64,000 nt of DNA from Massilia endophytica (GTDB taxonomy: Bacteria; Pseudomonadota; Gammaproteobacteria; Burkholderiales; Burkholderiaceae_D). Where the stretch lies: positions 4,278,001-4,342,000 of the forward strand of contig NZ_CP088952.1 in the NCBI RefSeq assembly GCF_021165955.1, written 5' to 3'. Below the pieces are notes generated by a model. The model searched no databases. It was given only the letters and a program-made list of their open reading frames with translations, and had not been told where the DNA came from. Below, one piece after another: positions 50,251-58,635 of the stretch (the stretch's first letter is position 1; every line of letters starts with the position of its first letter). The translations under genes were made by a program, and so were the position numbers.

Positions 50251-51144
50251 TCAGCTACGTGCCAGCGCCGTACGCGCCGCAGCCAGATCCCAGGCGGCGC
50301 AGCCCACCGTCTTGAAGAGCACCGCTTCCGTATCGGCCATGGGCCTTGCGGCCAGCGCGGCGGCAATGCCCTGCACGCCCGCCCAGTCCACGCCCGCCAG
50401 CAGCAGATCGCCCGCCTCGTGGCGGGCGCCGTGCGGATCGTCCACGAAGACCCGGCTGGCGCGTACCGTATCCGCGCCGATCTCCGCCGCATCGGGCTTG
50501 AAAGCGCCGACTGCAATCACCAGTCTCCCTGCCTGCGCGGGATGCAGGTAGACGGGCTGCCTGCTGGTGGTGCAGGTGATGACGAGATCGGCATCCGGCG
50601 CCGGTTCCGAAAGCAGGGCCGGCGCCGCGAATGGAAAGCGCGCGCAGAAGTGCGCAGCCGCTTCGGCGCTGCGGGCCGCTACACTGAGTCGAGCCTGGGG
50701 ATACAGCTCGGACAGCGCCTGCGCGTGGTTGGCCGCCTGCGTTCCCGCGCCCACGATCAGCACATGACGGGGTGCGCGGCCCAGCAGCACTTCGACGCCA
50801 AGCATCGAGAGCGCGGCCGTGCGGCGGCCCGTTACGGTGGCGCCGTCCAGCACCAGCCTCACCGTGCCATCCACTGCATCGACCACGCTCACGCGGCCGG
50901 AAATCGTGGGCAGGCCGCGCGCCGGGTTGTTCGGGACGACAGATATGAGCTTGTGCACGGCGATGTCGCGCGCCGTCGCCACCATCGACAGCAGCAGTGC
51001 GCCGTCCTGCAGCGGCTCGACCTGCCGCGCGGGACAGAGAATCGCGCCATCGGCCAGCTCTGCCACGGCGCGCCGCAGCGCCTGCACCAGCTGGGGATAA
51101 GGCAGCAGGGCTGCCGTTTGTTCGGCGTCAAACGTCGGTGTCAT
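50251..51144 (-). CDS. Ornithine cyclodeaminase/mu-crystallin family reductase
   Basis: 297 residues. The substrate domain contains VHKLISVVPNNPARGLPTISG, and the Rossmann motif is VLIVGAGTQAANHAQAL. The family includes ornithine cyclodeaminase and delta1-pyrroline/piperideine-2-carboxylate reductases. The short length and NPARGLPT segment suit the reductases of proline or hydroxyproline catabolism, but no such genes are adjacent. GGAG precedes ATG 51144; the frame opens seven codons earlier. It converges on the FUSC gene with a 4-base gap. Confidence 0.8.
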   Translation of the reverse strand: MTPTFDAEQTAALLPYPQLVQALRRAVAELADGAILCPARQVEPLQDGALLLSMVATARDIAVHKLISVVPNNPARGLPTISGRVSVVDAVDGTVRLVLDGATVTGRRTAALSMLGVEVLLGRAPRHVLIVGAGTQAANHAQALSELYPQARLSVAARSAEAAAHFCARFPFAAPALLSEPAPDADLVITCTTSRQPVYLHPAQAGRLVIAVGAFKPDAAEIGADTVRASRVFVDDPHGARHEAGDLLLAGVDWAGVQGIAAALAARPMADTEAVLFKTVGCAAWDLAAARTALARS

Positions 51145-51209
51145 GGGCTCTCCGCAAGCGGTCATTTTGATATCATATTCCGCTCACCGTATTACTGCAT
51201 GAAGAAGCG

Positions 51210-51530
51210 ATGTCCGAATCCTGCCAGGACTGCGGCGCCTGCTGTGCGCACTACCGTGTGTCCTTCTACTGGGGCGAAAGCGATGCCCATCCCGGCGGCA
51301 CCGTGCCGCAAGCGATGACCATTCCGATCACGCCCTACCGCATTGCCATGCGCGGCACGGAGCGCAGTTCTGTACGCTGCGTGGCGCTGGAAGGGGAAGT
51401 TGGCCACCGCGTGGGCTGCGCCATCTACCCGCAGCGCTCGGCCACCTGCCGCGAGTTCACTGCAGGGACGCCCGAATGCGACAAGGCGCGCGCCGCCTAC
51501 GGCCTTGAGCCGGTCACCGTTCAGACGTGA
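51210..51530 (+). CDS. YkgJ-family cysteine-cluster protein
   Basis: 106 residues with the cluster CQDCGACC (Cys5, 8, 11, 12) at the N-terminus, Cys56, Cys69 in VGCAIYPQRSATCREF and Cys79, and a final Cys near 88. The YkgJ/UPF0153 family is thought to bind zinc or an iron-sulfur cluster; no reaction is established. Its 3' end overlaps that of the diguanylate cyclase by 10 bases. Confidence 0.85.
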   Translation: MSESCQDCGACCAHYRVSFYWGESDAHPGGTVPQAMTIPITPYRIAMRGTERSSVRCVALEGEVGHRVGCAIYPQRSATCREFTAGTPECDKARAAYGLEPVTVQT

Positions 51531-52837
51531 CAGACGCGGTTGCGGCCCGTTTCCTTGGCGCGGTAGAGCAGCACATCCGCCTTGCGCAGCATGGCCTCGG
51601 CGCTTCCTGCGGCGAGATCGGCGCAGACACCCATGCTCATCGTCACCCGCAAGTCGGGATGCAGCGTGTGCCAGGGATAGTTCTCGATCAGCCCGCGCAG
51701 CTTGTCGCATAGGGCGCGCGCCTGCGGGGCCGCCGTTTCAGGCAGCGCCAGCACGAATTCTTCGCCGCCATAGCGCGCAACAAGGTCGCTCAGGCGCATG
51801 TGCGTGCGCAGGATCTCTCCGATCTGCCGCAGCACGGCGTCGCCCGTCGCGTGGGTGAACTTGTCGTTGATGTGCTTGAAGTAGTCGATGTCCGCAATCA
51901 CGAGGCTGAGCGGGCGCTTGTGGCGCATCGCCTGCTTGAACAGCGTGGATGCCTGCTCGTCGAAATGGCGGCGGTTGTACAACTGGGTGAGCGCATCGCG
52001 CACGCTCAGCTCGCGCAGCTGCGCCGCCTGTTCCAGAATCTTGCGGTGGGAAACCTGCAGCTCTTCGTGGCTGCGCGCCAGCTTCTCGCTCATTTCGTTG
52101 AAGGCCTTTGCCACCACGGCCACTTCGTCGCTGCCTTCGGCAGGCACCTGCTGGTGCAGCGCGCCGCCATGCATGGCGCGGATGGCGCCGGTGAGGCCCT
52201 GCAGGCGGCGGCTCAAGCCTGCGCCGAGCAGCAGGCCCAGTCCCACGGCCAGCGCGGCGGCAGCCATACCGCCCGTCAGCAGCGAAGACTGCATCGCGCG
52301 CAGATAGGCGCGATCCTGCTCGCTGGGAGCGAACTCTCCGTCCGCCACCACGTGCGCGACGGTGCGGCCGTTCACCTCGACAGGCCGCGTCGCCAGGCGC
52401 ACCTGCGACGGCAGCGCGCTGCCGGGCGTGAAACGTCCAGCGCCAAGCAGCACGCGGAAATCGGCATCGGCCAGCACGAAACGGAACGGCGGTTCGGGAC
52501 GCGTCGGGCGCGGACCACCGCCATGCGGAGGACGCGGACCGCCCTCGTGCGGCGGCGGACCCTCCGCCCCTGGCCCCGGGGAATCGCTGCGCAGTTGAGC
52601 CGCACCTTCACGGCGGCGCATGAAACGGTCGAACGGTTCGCGTTCGCTGGCGGTCGTCCAGTCGCCGTACTGGTTGAAGTAGGCGTTGACGCCGCTGTAG
52701 AAGTGCTCGGCCGCCTGCTCGCGGCGCAGAGCATCGAATTTGTGACTGAGGCCGAGATAGGCCAGGCCGCCTGCTACCGCCACTGCCGCGAGACCTGTCG
52801 CGAGCAAGGCAGCCATGAGCTTGAGGCGGAGAGACAT
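51521..52837 (-). CDS. Membrane diguanylate cyclase (GGDEF) with HAMP
   Basis: 438 residues. Membrane helix 1 is at about 7-29. The periplasmic region (30-185) has a striking Pro/Gly/His-rich linker at about 87-117 (repeats of PPHEGG, PPHGGG and PRP). Membrane helix 2 is at about 187-208, followed by HAMP (209-262), a short coiled coil, then GGDEF (275-438) with the active motif GGEEF at 357-361. RLSD at 348-351, five residues before it, is a product-inhibition RxxD site. It makes cyclic di-GMP and is probably active and feedback-controlled. The periplasmic signal is unknown; the His-rich linker might bind metal. Confidence 0.92.
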   Translation of the reverse strand: MSLRLKLMAALLATGLAAVAVAGGLAYLGLSHKFDALRREQAAEHFYSGVNAYFNQYGDWTTASEREPFDRFMRRREGAAQLRSDSPGPGAEGPPPHEGGPRPPHGGGPRPTRPEPPFRFVLADADFRVLLGAGRFTPGSALPSQVRLATRPVEVNGRTVAHVVADGEFAPSEQDRAYLRAMQSSLLTGGMAAAALAVGLGLLLGAGLSRRLQGLTGAIRAMHGGALHQQVPAEGSDEVAVVAKAFNEMSEKLARSHEELQVSHRKILEQAAQLRELSVRDALTQLYNRRHFDEQASTLFKQAMRHKRPLSLVIADIDYFKHINDKFTHATGDAVLRQIGEILRTHMRLSDLVARYGGEEFVLALPETAAPQARALCDKLRGLIENYPWHTLHPDLRVTMSMGVCADLAAGSAEAMLRKADVLLYRAKETGRNRVCHV

Positions 52838-53045
52838 ACGATAACCTGTCGAAATAGCAATTGATAAATATCAAAGGATCATACCGCAAAGCAGTAGCGA
52901 AGAATCACTAATAAAGTGATTTTTGCACGGACGAGGGCCGTGGTCATACGCTTTCTGTATAACGGCCATCATGAACGGGAAGTTTGTTTATGAGGTAGCG
53001 CGTCCTATACTGCACCGCAGCAGAACTGTTTTTGAGGAGTTTGAT

Positions 53046-53270
53046 ATGACGACCGCTACCTTCACCGGCCATGCCGCAGAGCGTGGCTATCTGGGCAATG
53101 TTGCCGACGCCGCCGCGGCCCTGCTGCGCGCGCTGTTCGACGTAAGGCCTGCCGTTTCGCAGCGCAGCAGCGTACGCGACCGCGCTTCCGTGTTTGCGCT
53201 GGCGAGCCGCTTCGAGCGCCTCTCGCCGAGCCAGGCGGCGGAGCTGAGGGCGATTGCCGGCCGCGATTGA
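53046..53270 (+). CDS. Small hypothetical protein
   Basis: 74 residues with GAGGAG six bases before the ATG. It is mostly helical: LGNVADAAAALLRALFDVRPA, then RASVFALASRFERLSPSQAAELRAIAGRD. It is Arg- and Ala-rich and has no membrane segment. A terminator follows immediately, so it is a complete single-gene unit. I do not recognise a family. Confidence 0.65.
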   Translation: MTTATFTGHAAERGYLGNVADAAAALLRALFDVRPAVSQRSSVRDRASVFALASRFERLSPSQAAELRAIAGRD

Positions 53271-53280
53271 TGCGGCGATA

Positions 53281-53310
53281 AAAAAACCGGGCCGCAGCCC
53301 GGTTTTTTTT
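53281..53310. terminator. Bidirectional terminator between the small gene and the S9 peptidase
   Basis: AAAAAACCGGGC and GCCCGGTTTTTT pair perfectly around a 4-base loop, with A and T runs on each side. It can end transcripts from both strands. The S9 peptidase stop codon lies in its T run. Confidence 0.88.
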
Positions 53311-55246
53311 ACTTCGACAGGTACTTGTCGAACCAGGCCAGCGTGCGCTGGCGCAGGTCGCGTTCATGTTCGGGCTTGCGGATGCTGTGGCCCTCGTCTT
53401 CATAGATCACCAGCGAGCTTGGCACGCCCATGGCGCGCAGGCCATGCCAGAACTCCATCGACTGCGCAGGCGGGCATTCGACATCGCGCTCGCCGACGTA
53501 CACCAGCGTTGGCGTCTTCGCGTTCTTGATGCTTTCGATCGGCGAAAGCTTGCGGTAAATGGCTGGGTCGTCGTAGGCCGAGGCGCCGAAGAAGGGAATC
53601 ATCCACTGGTCGATGCCGTTCTGGCCGTAGTAGCTGATCCAGTTCGCGATGCCCGCACCGGCCACCGCAGCCTTGAAGCGGTTGGAATGCGTCACCGTCC
53701 ACATGGTCATGAAGCCGCCGTAGGAGTGGCCCATCACACCAAGCCGTTCGCCATCTACCGGCACGGTCTTCAGCACAGCGTCAATGCCGGTCTGGATGTC
53801 GCGCAGGTCGCCGCCGCCGAAATCGCGGCGGTTGGCGCGTGCGAACTCCTGGCCCTGGCCGAAGCTGCCGCGCGGGTTAGGCAGGAAAACGAAATAGCCC
53901 TTGTCGATCAGGGCCTTCACCATCGAATCGCCGCTGCCGTCCGCATCGATATAGCGCGGCGCTGCTGCCGAAGCAGGGCCGCCGTGCACGCGCACGATCA
54001 TGGGATAACGCTTGCCCGCTTCCGTCTTCTGCGGGCCGAGCAGCCAGCCCTGCACATTGAAGCCCTCGTTGGTCCACGCGATATTGCGCACCGAGACCTG
54101 GGGCGCCGCGCCGTCGTTGTCATGCGTGACTTGCGCCAGCTGTGGCAGGCGGCCCGCCACGATATGCTGCGCATGTTCAAAGTCCTCGACGGTGCCCGCG
54201 GCCATGCTGCCGTCCGCGTTAAAGGACATGCGGCCATCCGACCCGCTGCTGCTCACTGCGGCGGACCACAGCTTCTCCGTCCTGCCGCTTTGCGCGTCGA
54301 TGGCGAGAACGGTCTGCTGGTCGCCCATCAGCGCGGTGCCCATCAGGCTCTTGCGCTTCCATGCCAGGCCGTTGAAAGTGCCCTTGAAGCCGGGCGTGAT
54401 GTTCTTCGGCTCACCGCCCGCCAGCGGCACGGTGTAGATGTCGCCGCCGATAACGCCGAAATCGCTCATCAGGCCGCCGATGAAGGCCACCGTTTGCCCG
54501 TCCGGCGACACGCGCGGCATATTCAGCTGGGTGCCCGGCGATGCGATCACGCGCAATGCGCCGGTGGCCGCATCCACATAGGTCAGCTTCGCCACCCACC
54601 AGTTGTTGTCGCCATTGCCCTTGGCGCTCGTGGCCACGAAACCCTTGCCATCCGGCGTCCAGTCGTATTCGTAGACGAAGGTGTCGTCGGGCGACAGCAG
54701 TTTCAGTTCGCCGCCCTGCGCCGGCACGGAAGCGATGCGCTGCGCGTCTTCCTCGGAACCGATCTCGCCGATCAGGCGCGCGCCTGCCGCCGTGGCGCCG
54801 GTTTCCTTGCGTGCGCCCGGCGTGGCCAGCAGCGCCAGCGTCTTCCCGTCCGGCGACCAGCGCGCCGTGCTGGCAACGCCCTTCACCGTGGCGACCTGCC
54901 GGGCCTTGCCCTGTTCCGCCACGTAGAGCATTGCGCTGCCCGCCTTGCTGTCGCGGCCGATGAAGGCCACGGCACGGCCGTCCGGCGACCAGCTTGGGCG
55001 GTCGTAGCTGCAGCTGCTGCATGGATCGCTGGACCAGAGAATCTGTCCCTTGCCCGCATCGCGCACGACGATGGTGGCATGCGAGCGGCGGCCTTCGGCG
55101 CTGCCCGGCGTTTCGATGGCGGCGATGCGTTCGCCGTCGGCGGAGAGCGCAACGTTGCGGTAGCTGCGGATGCCGTCGGCCTGGGCGGCGGAGGAAATGA
55201 GCGCTGCAGCGAGGATGCTCGCCTGCGCAATAGCTTTGACGTACAT
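53309..55246 (-). CDS. S9-family prolyl oligopeptidase-like peptidase, exported
   Basis: 645 residues with a signal peptide (cut after AAQA). The seven-bladed propeller-like N-domain has repeated WSPDGK/SADGER blades. The alpha/beta-hydrolase domain has Ser508 in GHSYGGF, Asp588 in GERDVE and His620 in EGHSIRKP. It belongs to the S9C acylaminoacyl/dipeptidyl type and degrades short peptides in the periplasm. It directly follows the amino acid permease (3-base gap), suggesting peptide breakdown coupled to uptake. A Cys pair CSSC near 76-79 may form a disulphide. Confidence 0.92.
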   Translation of the reverse strand: MYVKAIAQASILAAALISSAAQADGIRSYRNVALSADGERIAAIETPGSAEGRRSHATIVVRDAGKGQILWSSDPCSSCSYDRPSWSPDGRAVAFIGRDSKAGSAMLYVAEQGKARQVATVKGVASTARWSPDGKTLALLATPGARKETGATAAGARLIGEIGSEEDAQRIASVPAQGGELKLLSPDDTFVYEYDWTPDGKGFVATSAKGNGDNNWWVAKLTYVDAATGALRVIASPGTQLNMPRVSPDGQTVAFIGGLMSDFGVIGGDIYTVPLAGGEPKNITPGFKGTFNGLAWKRKSLMGTALMGDQQTVLAIDAQSGRTEKLWSAAVSSSGSDGRMSFNADGSMAAGTVEDFEHAQHIVAGRLPQLAQVTHDNDGAAPQVSVRNIAWTNEGFNVQGWLLGPQKTEAGKRYPMIVRVHGGPASAAAPRYIDADGSGDSMVKALIDKGYFVFLPNPRGSFGQGQEFARANRRDFGGGDLRDIQTGIDAVLKTVPVDGERLGVMGHSYGGFMTMWTVTHSNRFKAAVAGAGIANWISYYGQNGIDQWMIPFFGASAYDDPAIYRKLSPIESIKNAKTPTLVYVGERDVECPPAQSMEFWHGLRAMGVPSSLVIYEDEGHSIRKPEHERDLRQRTLAWFDKYLSK

Positions 55247-55249
55247 GGT

Positions 55250-56722
55250 TCAGGCCTTGTTCAAACGGGAATTGCGAATACCGTAAAGGAAATAGGTCGC
55301 CACGGCGGCCGCCATCCAGACGCCGAAGACGACGCGGGTGGTGGTCGGCAGGTCGACCATGATGTAGAGGCAGGCGAAGATCGACAGCCCCGGCACCAGG
55401 TAGGGGCCGAAGGGCACGCGGAAGCCGCCCTTCTTGTATTCGCCCGCCTTGCGCTCCTTGTGGCGCATCACCGGCACGGCGATGGAGACCACAATGAAGG
55501 CGGTGAGGGTGCCCATGCTCACCATATCCCAGAGGAAGGTGGAATCCACCAGGCCGCCCAGCAGGGCCACGACGATGGACACGATGATGGTGTTGACGAC
55601 TGGTGCGTGGCTGCGCGGGTTCACGCGCTGGAACACTTTTGACACCAGGCCGTCGCGCGAGATGGCGTAGAGGATTCGCGTCTGGCCGTAGATGGTCACC
55701 AGGGTCACGGAGAACACCGAGATCACGGCGCCTGCAGACAGCACCAGCGCAGGCCATGCGCTGCCCGTTACGTTCTGCAGGATCACGGACAGGCCGGCTG
55801 CCTGGCCTTCGAACATCTTCGCAGGCTGCGCGCCCAGCGCGGCCACGGCAACGAGGATATAGAACACGGTCACGATCAGCAGGGCGCCGAGAATACCCAG
55901 CGGGACGTTGCGCTTGGGGTTCTTCACCTCCTCGCCCGCCGTGGCCACCGTATCCAGGCCGATGAAGGAGAAGAAGACGGTGCCCGCGGCCGCCGTCACC
56001 CCGGCCATGCCCACCAGGCCGGGAGCGCCTTCGGTCTTGAAGAAGGGCGTGAAGTTCGCGCTGTCGAAGCCCGTGAAGGCAACCACCATGAAAAAGACGA
56101 GGATGGCCAGCTTGATGATGACCATGATGGTGTTGGTGAGCGCCGATTCCTTCGTGCCGCGCGCCAGCAGGATGCAGCACAGGGCGCACAGGATCATCGG
56201 CGGCAGGTTGATATGGCCGGTGTGCCAGACCGCGCCGTCCGGACTCGATGCAATGAGCGGAGTGCGCAGCCAGGCAGGAATGTCCCAGCCGAAGGCGTTG
56301 TTCAGGAAGTTGTTCAGATAGTCCGACCAGCCGATGGCGGTAGCGCTGGCGGCCAGCCCGTATTCGAGCAGCAGGCAGGCGGCCATGACGAAGGCGAGGA
56401 ATTCACCCACCGTGGCATAGGCGAAGGAATAGGAGGAACCCGAAGCCGGGATGCGGAAGGCCAGTTCGGCGTAGCACAGCGCGGTGAGGCCCGCGGTGAC
56501 GGCCGCCATGAGGAAGGACAGCAGCACGGCGGGACCGGCCTTGGGCACGGCTTCGGCCATCGTGAGGAAAATGCCGGTGCCGATGGTGGCGCCGACGCCG
56601 ATCATGGTCAGGGAGAAGAGGCCGAGGGAGCGCGCCAGGCCGCCTTCGGCTGCGTGGTCATCTTCGGCGTGGGCTTCGACAGGCTTGATGCGGGTGAGTT
56701 TCTGGACCAGCGTTTGGTTCAC
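55250..56722 (-). CDS. APC-superfamily amino acid permease (CAT type)
   Basis: About 490 residues with 12-13 membrane helices. The first has SLTMIGVGATIGTGIFL, the substrate-binding unwound helix of APC transporters. SFIGLDTVATAGEEVKNPKRNVPLGI is the conserved segment of the cationic amino acid transporter subgroup. The start is probably GTG at 56722, with AAGGA seven bases upstream; a TTG two codons earlier is too near that site. It forms an operon with the S9 peptidase. Confidence 0.9.
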   Translation of the reverse strand: MNQTLVQKLTRIKPVEAHAEDDHAAEGGLARSLGLFSLTMIGVGATIGTGIFLTMAEAVPKAGPAVLLSFLMAAVTAGLTALCYAELAFRIPASGSSYSFAYATVGEFLAFVMAACLLLEYGLAASATAIGWSDYLNNFLNNAFGWDIPAWLRTPLIASSPDGAVWHTGHINLPPMILCALCCILLARGTKESALTNTIMVIIKLAILVFFMVVAFTGFDSANFTPFFKTEGAPGLVGMAGVTAAAGTVFFSFIGLDTVATAGEEVKNPKRNVPLGILGALLIVTVFYILVAVAALGAQPAKMFEGQAAGLSVILQNVTGSAWPALVLSAGAVISVFSVTLVTIYGQTRILYAISRDGLVSKVFQRVNPRSHAPVVNTIIVSIVVALLGGLVDSTFLWDMVSMGTLTAFIVVSIAVPVMRHKERKAGEYKKGGFRVPFGPYLVPGLSIFACLYIMVDLPTTTRVVFGVWMAAAVATYFLYGIRNSRLNKA

Positions 56723-56824
56723 AAGCAAATCCTTTGGGCGCTAAATAATCCGGCGATTATAGGCCCAGAGCCGGGCTCGGCCCTAAAGGAATTTTGTATA
56801 AGAAACACAACGGCGTGGAAATAT

Positions 56825-57463
56825 TCAGCGCGCCGCCAGGCGGCTCGCCAGCTCGTCCACGGAGCGGAACAGCAGGCGCGGCGAGCGGGCGGCGAGGGCC
56901 TCGGGCGCGGCATAGCCCCAGCTCACGGCGCCGAAATCCAGGCCTGCGGCATGGGCGGCGAGCAGGTCGCGCACCTCATCGCCCAGGCAGAGCGTGCGGG
57001 TGGCGGGCACGCCGCCTTCGCGCAGCACGCGGCGCAGGCGGCGCTGCTTGCCGAAGAGGGACACGCCGCACTCGTAATGGTGGAACAGGGCCGCCTCCTC
57101 CGCCAGCACGGCGCGCACATTGGCTTCCGAATTGGAACTGACGACAGCCAGGCGCAGGCCACGCTCCGACGCCACGCGCAGGAACTCGCGCATGCCCTCG
57201 AACAGGGAGATGCGGGCGATGTTCTGGGCCATCAGGGCGCGGAACTGGAGCGCCACGGGCAGCAGCTTCCAGCGGGGCAGGCCGACGTGGCGCATCATCT
57301 GGTTCACGTCGTAGTGGCGCAGGGTGTCGAGATTGCCGCGGTCGAGGCGGCGGAAGCTGTGGGCATCCGCCAGGGTGTCGAAGACTTCCAGGAAAAAGGG
57401 GAAGCTGTCGGCCAGGGTGCCGTCGAAATCGAAGATCAGCTGGTCGTACTGGCGCCCGCTCAT
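56825..57463 (-). CDS. HAD-superfamily phosphatase
   Basis: 212 residues. Motif I is DFDGT (Asp12 nucleophile, Asp14), motif II VVSSNS, motif III a Lys in LFGKQRRL, and motif IV LGDEVRDL. The cap domain between motifs I and II is all-helical, as in phosphoglycolate phosphatase-like enzymes. The substrate is unknown; Gph-type or a nucleotidase is possible. It stands alone between the permease promoter and a divergent small gene. Confidence 0.85.
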   Translation of the reverse strand: MSGRQYDQLIFDFDGTLADSFPFFLEVFDTLADAHSFRRLDRGNLDTLRHYDVNQMMRHVGLPRWKLLPVALQFRALMAQNIARISLFEGMREFLRVASERGLRLAVVSSNSEANVRAVLAEEAALFHHYECGVSLFGKQRRLRRVLREGGVPATRTLCLGDEVRDLLAAHAAGLDFGAVSWGYAAPEALAARSPRLLFRSVDELASRLAAR

Positions 57464-57586
57464 GTCGAGTCCACCCTCAAAAAGTTACAGTTACTTACTT
57501 TTGATACAGCGCAATGTCTAGATTGCCAAGGATGCCAAAGGTACATTGAGACTCATGCATTAACAAGTCTCACAGGGGAGCCCATC

Positions 57587-57883
57587 ATGACGCTGTATCA
57601 AAAAATTCCGACCCAAACCTCCCGCGTTCACCCGCTGATGATGATTGGCGCGCTGGGCGTTATCCTGCTGAGCCTTGTTTCGACCGCAGCGATTGTCGGC
57701 TGGCTGCCGGCGCACCAGGGCACGCCTGTGGCGGCGGCCGGCGCCCCCGCCCCGGCTGCGGGCTATGCAACGGTTTCGGCTCCTGGCCCGGCAAACGCCG
57801 CGCAGGCTCCGTCCCCTTCGAAGGCGCGCGCCCAGCGCAGCAAGAACGTGCAGGCGCCCATCGCCCAGCTGGCTAAAGCCTGA
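57587..57883 (+). CDS. Small Ala/Pro-rich membrane protein
   Basis: 98 residues. A short polar N-terminus ending RVHP is followed by one membrane helix (LMMIGALGVILLSLVSTAAIVGWL, about 17-40). A Pro/Ala-rich tail with a basic patch (SKARAQRSKN) comes next. GGGAG is six bases before the ATG. The N-terminal part resembles the anchor of glycine-zipper lipoprotein-like proteins of this family, but the glycine zipper is missing. Function unknown. Confidence 0.65.
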   Translation: MTLYQKIPTQTSRVHPLMMIGALGVILLSLVSTAAIVGWLPAHQGTPVAAAGAPAPAAGYATVSAPGPANAAQAPSPSKARAQRSKNVQAPIAQLAKA

Positions 57884-57902
57884 GCCAGGCTGCACCGCCA
57901 TG

Positions 57903-57937
57903 GCCGCCGCGCCCCTGTGGGGTCCGGCGGCTTTTTT
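57903..57937. terminator. Terminator between the small membrane gene and the DUF1993 gene
   Basis: The stem GCCGCCG/CGGCGGC (57903-57909 with 57925-57931) has a loop containing CCCCTGTGGGG, which can pair further, and six T. It serves the rightward gene; the leftward gene's stop sits at its end. Confidence 0.8.
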
Positions 57938-58451
57938 ACGCCTGATCGAAAGGGCCGAGGTAATCCAGCTTACCGATTTTCACGCCCTGGTTGCGCAAGA
58001 TATCGTAGGCCGTCACCACATGGAAATAGAAGTTCGGCAGGGCGAAGCTGAGGAGATAGTCCTGCCCCTGGAAGGAAGCGCTGAAGGAGCCCCAGTTCAA
58101 GGCCACGGTCCTGGCCTCGCCCGTGTCCAGCTCGGTGCCAGGCACGCTCTCCAGCCACTGGATGGTCTTCGCGATGCGTTCCTGGAGCTGCTGGAAAGAG
58201 GTCTCATCGTCGGCGAACTTCGGCGACTCGACGCCGGAGATGCGCTGGACGGCGAGTTTGGACGCATCGCTGGCGCGCTGGACCTGGGCGGACAGGGGGA
58301 GCATATCGTCGGCCAGGCGGGCGGCCAGCAGCGCCTCCGGCACCATGCCCTGCTGCGCGGCGAACTCCTCGCCCTTGGCGAGCAGCGTGGACAGCACCTT
58401 CAAGCCGCGCACAAACAGCGGCACCGACACCTGCGACATCGTCATCGACAT
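57936..58451 (-). CDS. DUF1993 family protein
   Basis: 171 residues, helical and soluble. It starts MSQVSVPLFVRGLKVLSTLLAKGEEFA. LLAARLADDMLPLSAQVQRASD, FQQLQERIAKTIQWLESV and PNFYFHVVTAYDILRNQGVKIGKLDYLG are typical of the DUF1993 family, which adopts a DinB-like four-helix bundle. Its function is not established. AGGAG lies five bases before the first of three in-frame ATGs. A palindromic repeat pair lies just upstream. Confidence 0.85.
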   Translation of the reverse strand: MSMTMSQVSVPLFVRGLKVLSTLLAKGEEFAAQQGMVPEALLAARLADDMLPLSAQVQRASDASKLAVQRISGVESPKFADDETSFQQLQERIAKTIQWLESVPGTELDTGEARTVALNWGSFSASFQGQDYLLSFALPNFYFHVVTAYDILRNQGVKIGKLDYLGPFDQA

Positions 58452-58511
58452 ACGAACTCCTCGAAAAGATTGGCAATTCCACCAGTCTACCCCGGCCGAA
58501 AACTTCCCGCT

Positions 58512-58634
58512 GAGCCCGTGTCCAACTCTGGTGCCAGGGAAGAAAAGTGGACACAGGCTCAGCCTATCGGCCCCTACGGACGGGCTCGTGTCCAAATTTC
58601 TTCCCTGGCACCAGAAGTGGACACGGACTGAACC
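58512..58634. repeat. Second inverted pair of the GGTGCCAGGGAAGAAA palindromic repeat
   Basis: Unit one (58511-58561) is itself bounded by TGAGCC and GGCTCA, and inside that by GTGTCC and GGACAC. The core is TGGTGCCAGGGAAGAAAA. Unit two (about 58585-58628) carries the same core in the opposite orientation. It matches the pair at 18181-18292 in design and sequence and lies between two leftward genes. Confidence 0.75.
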
Positions 58635-58635
58635 G

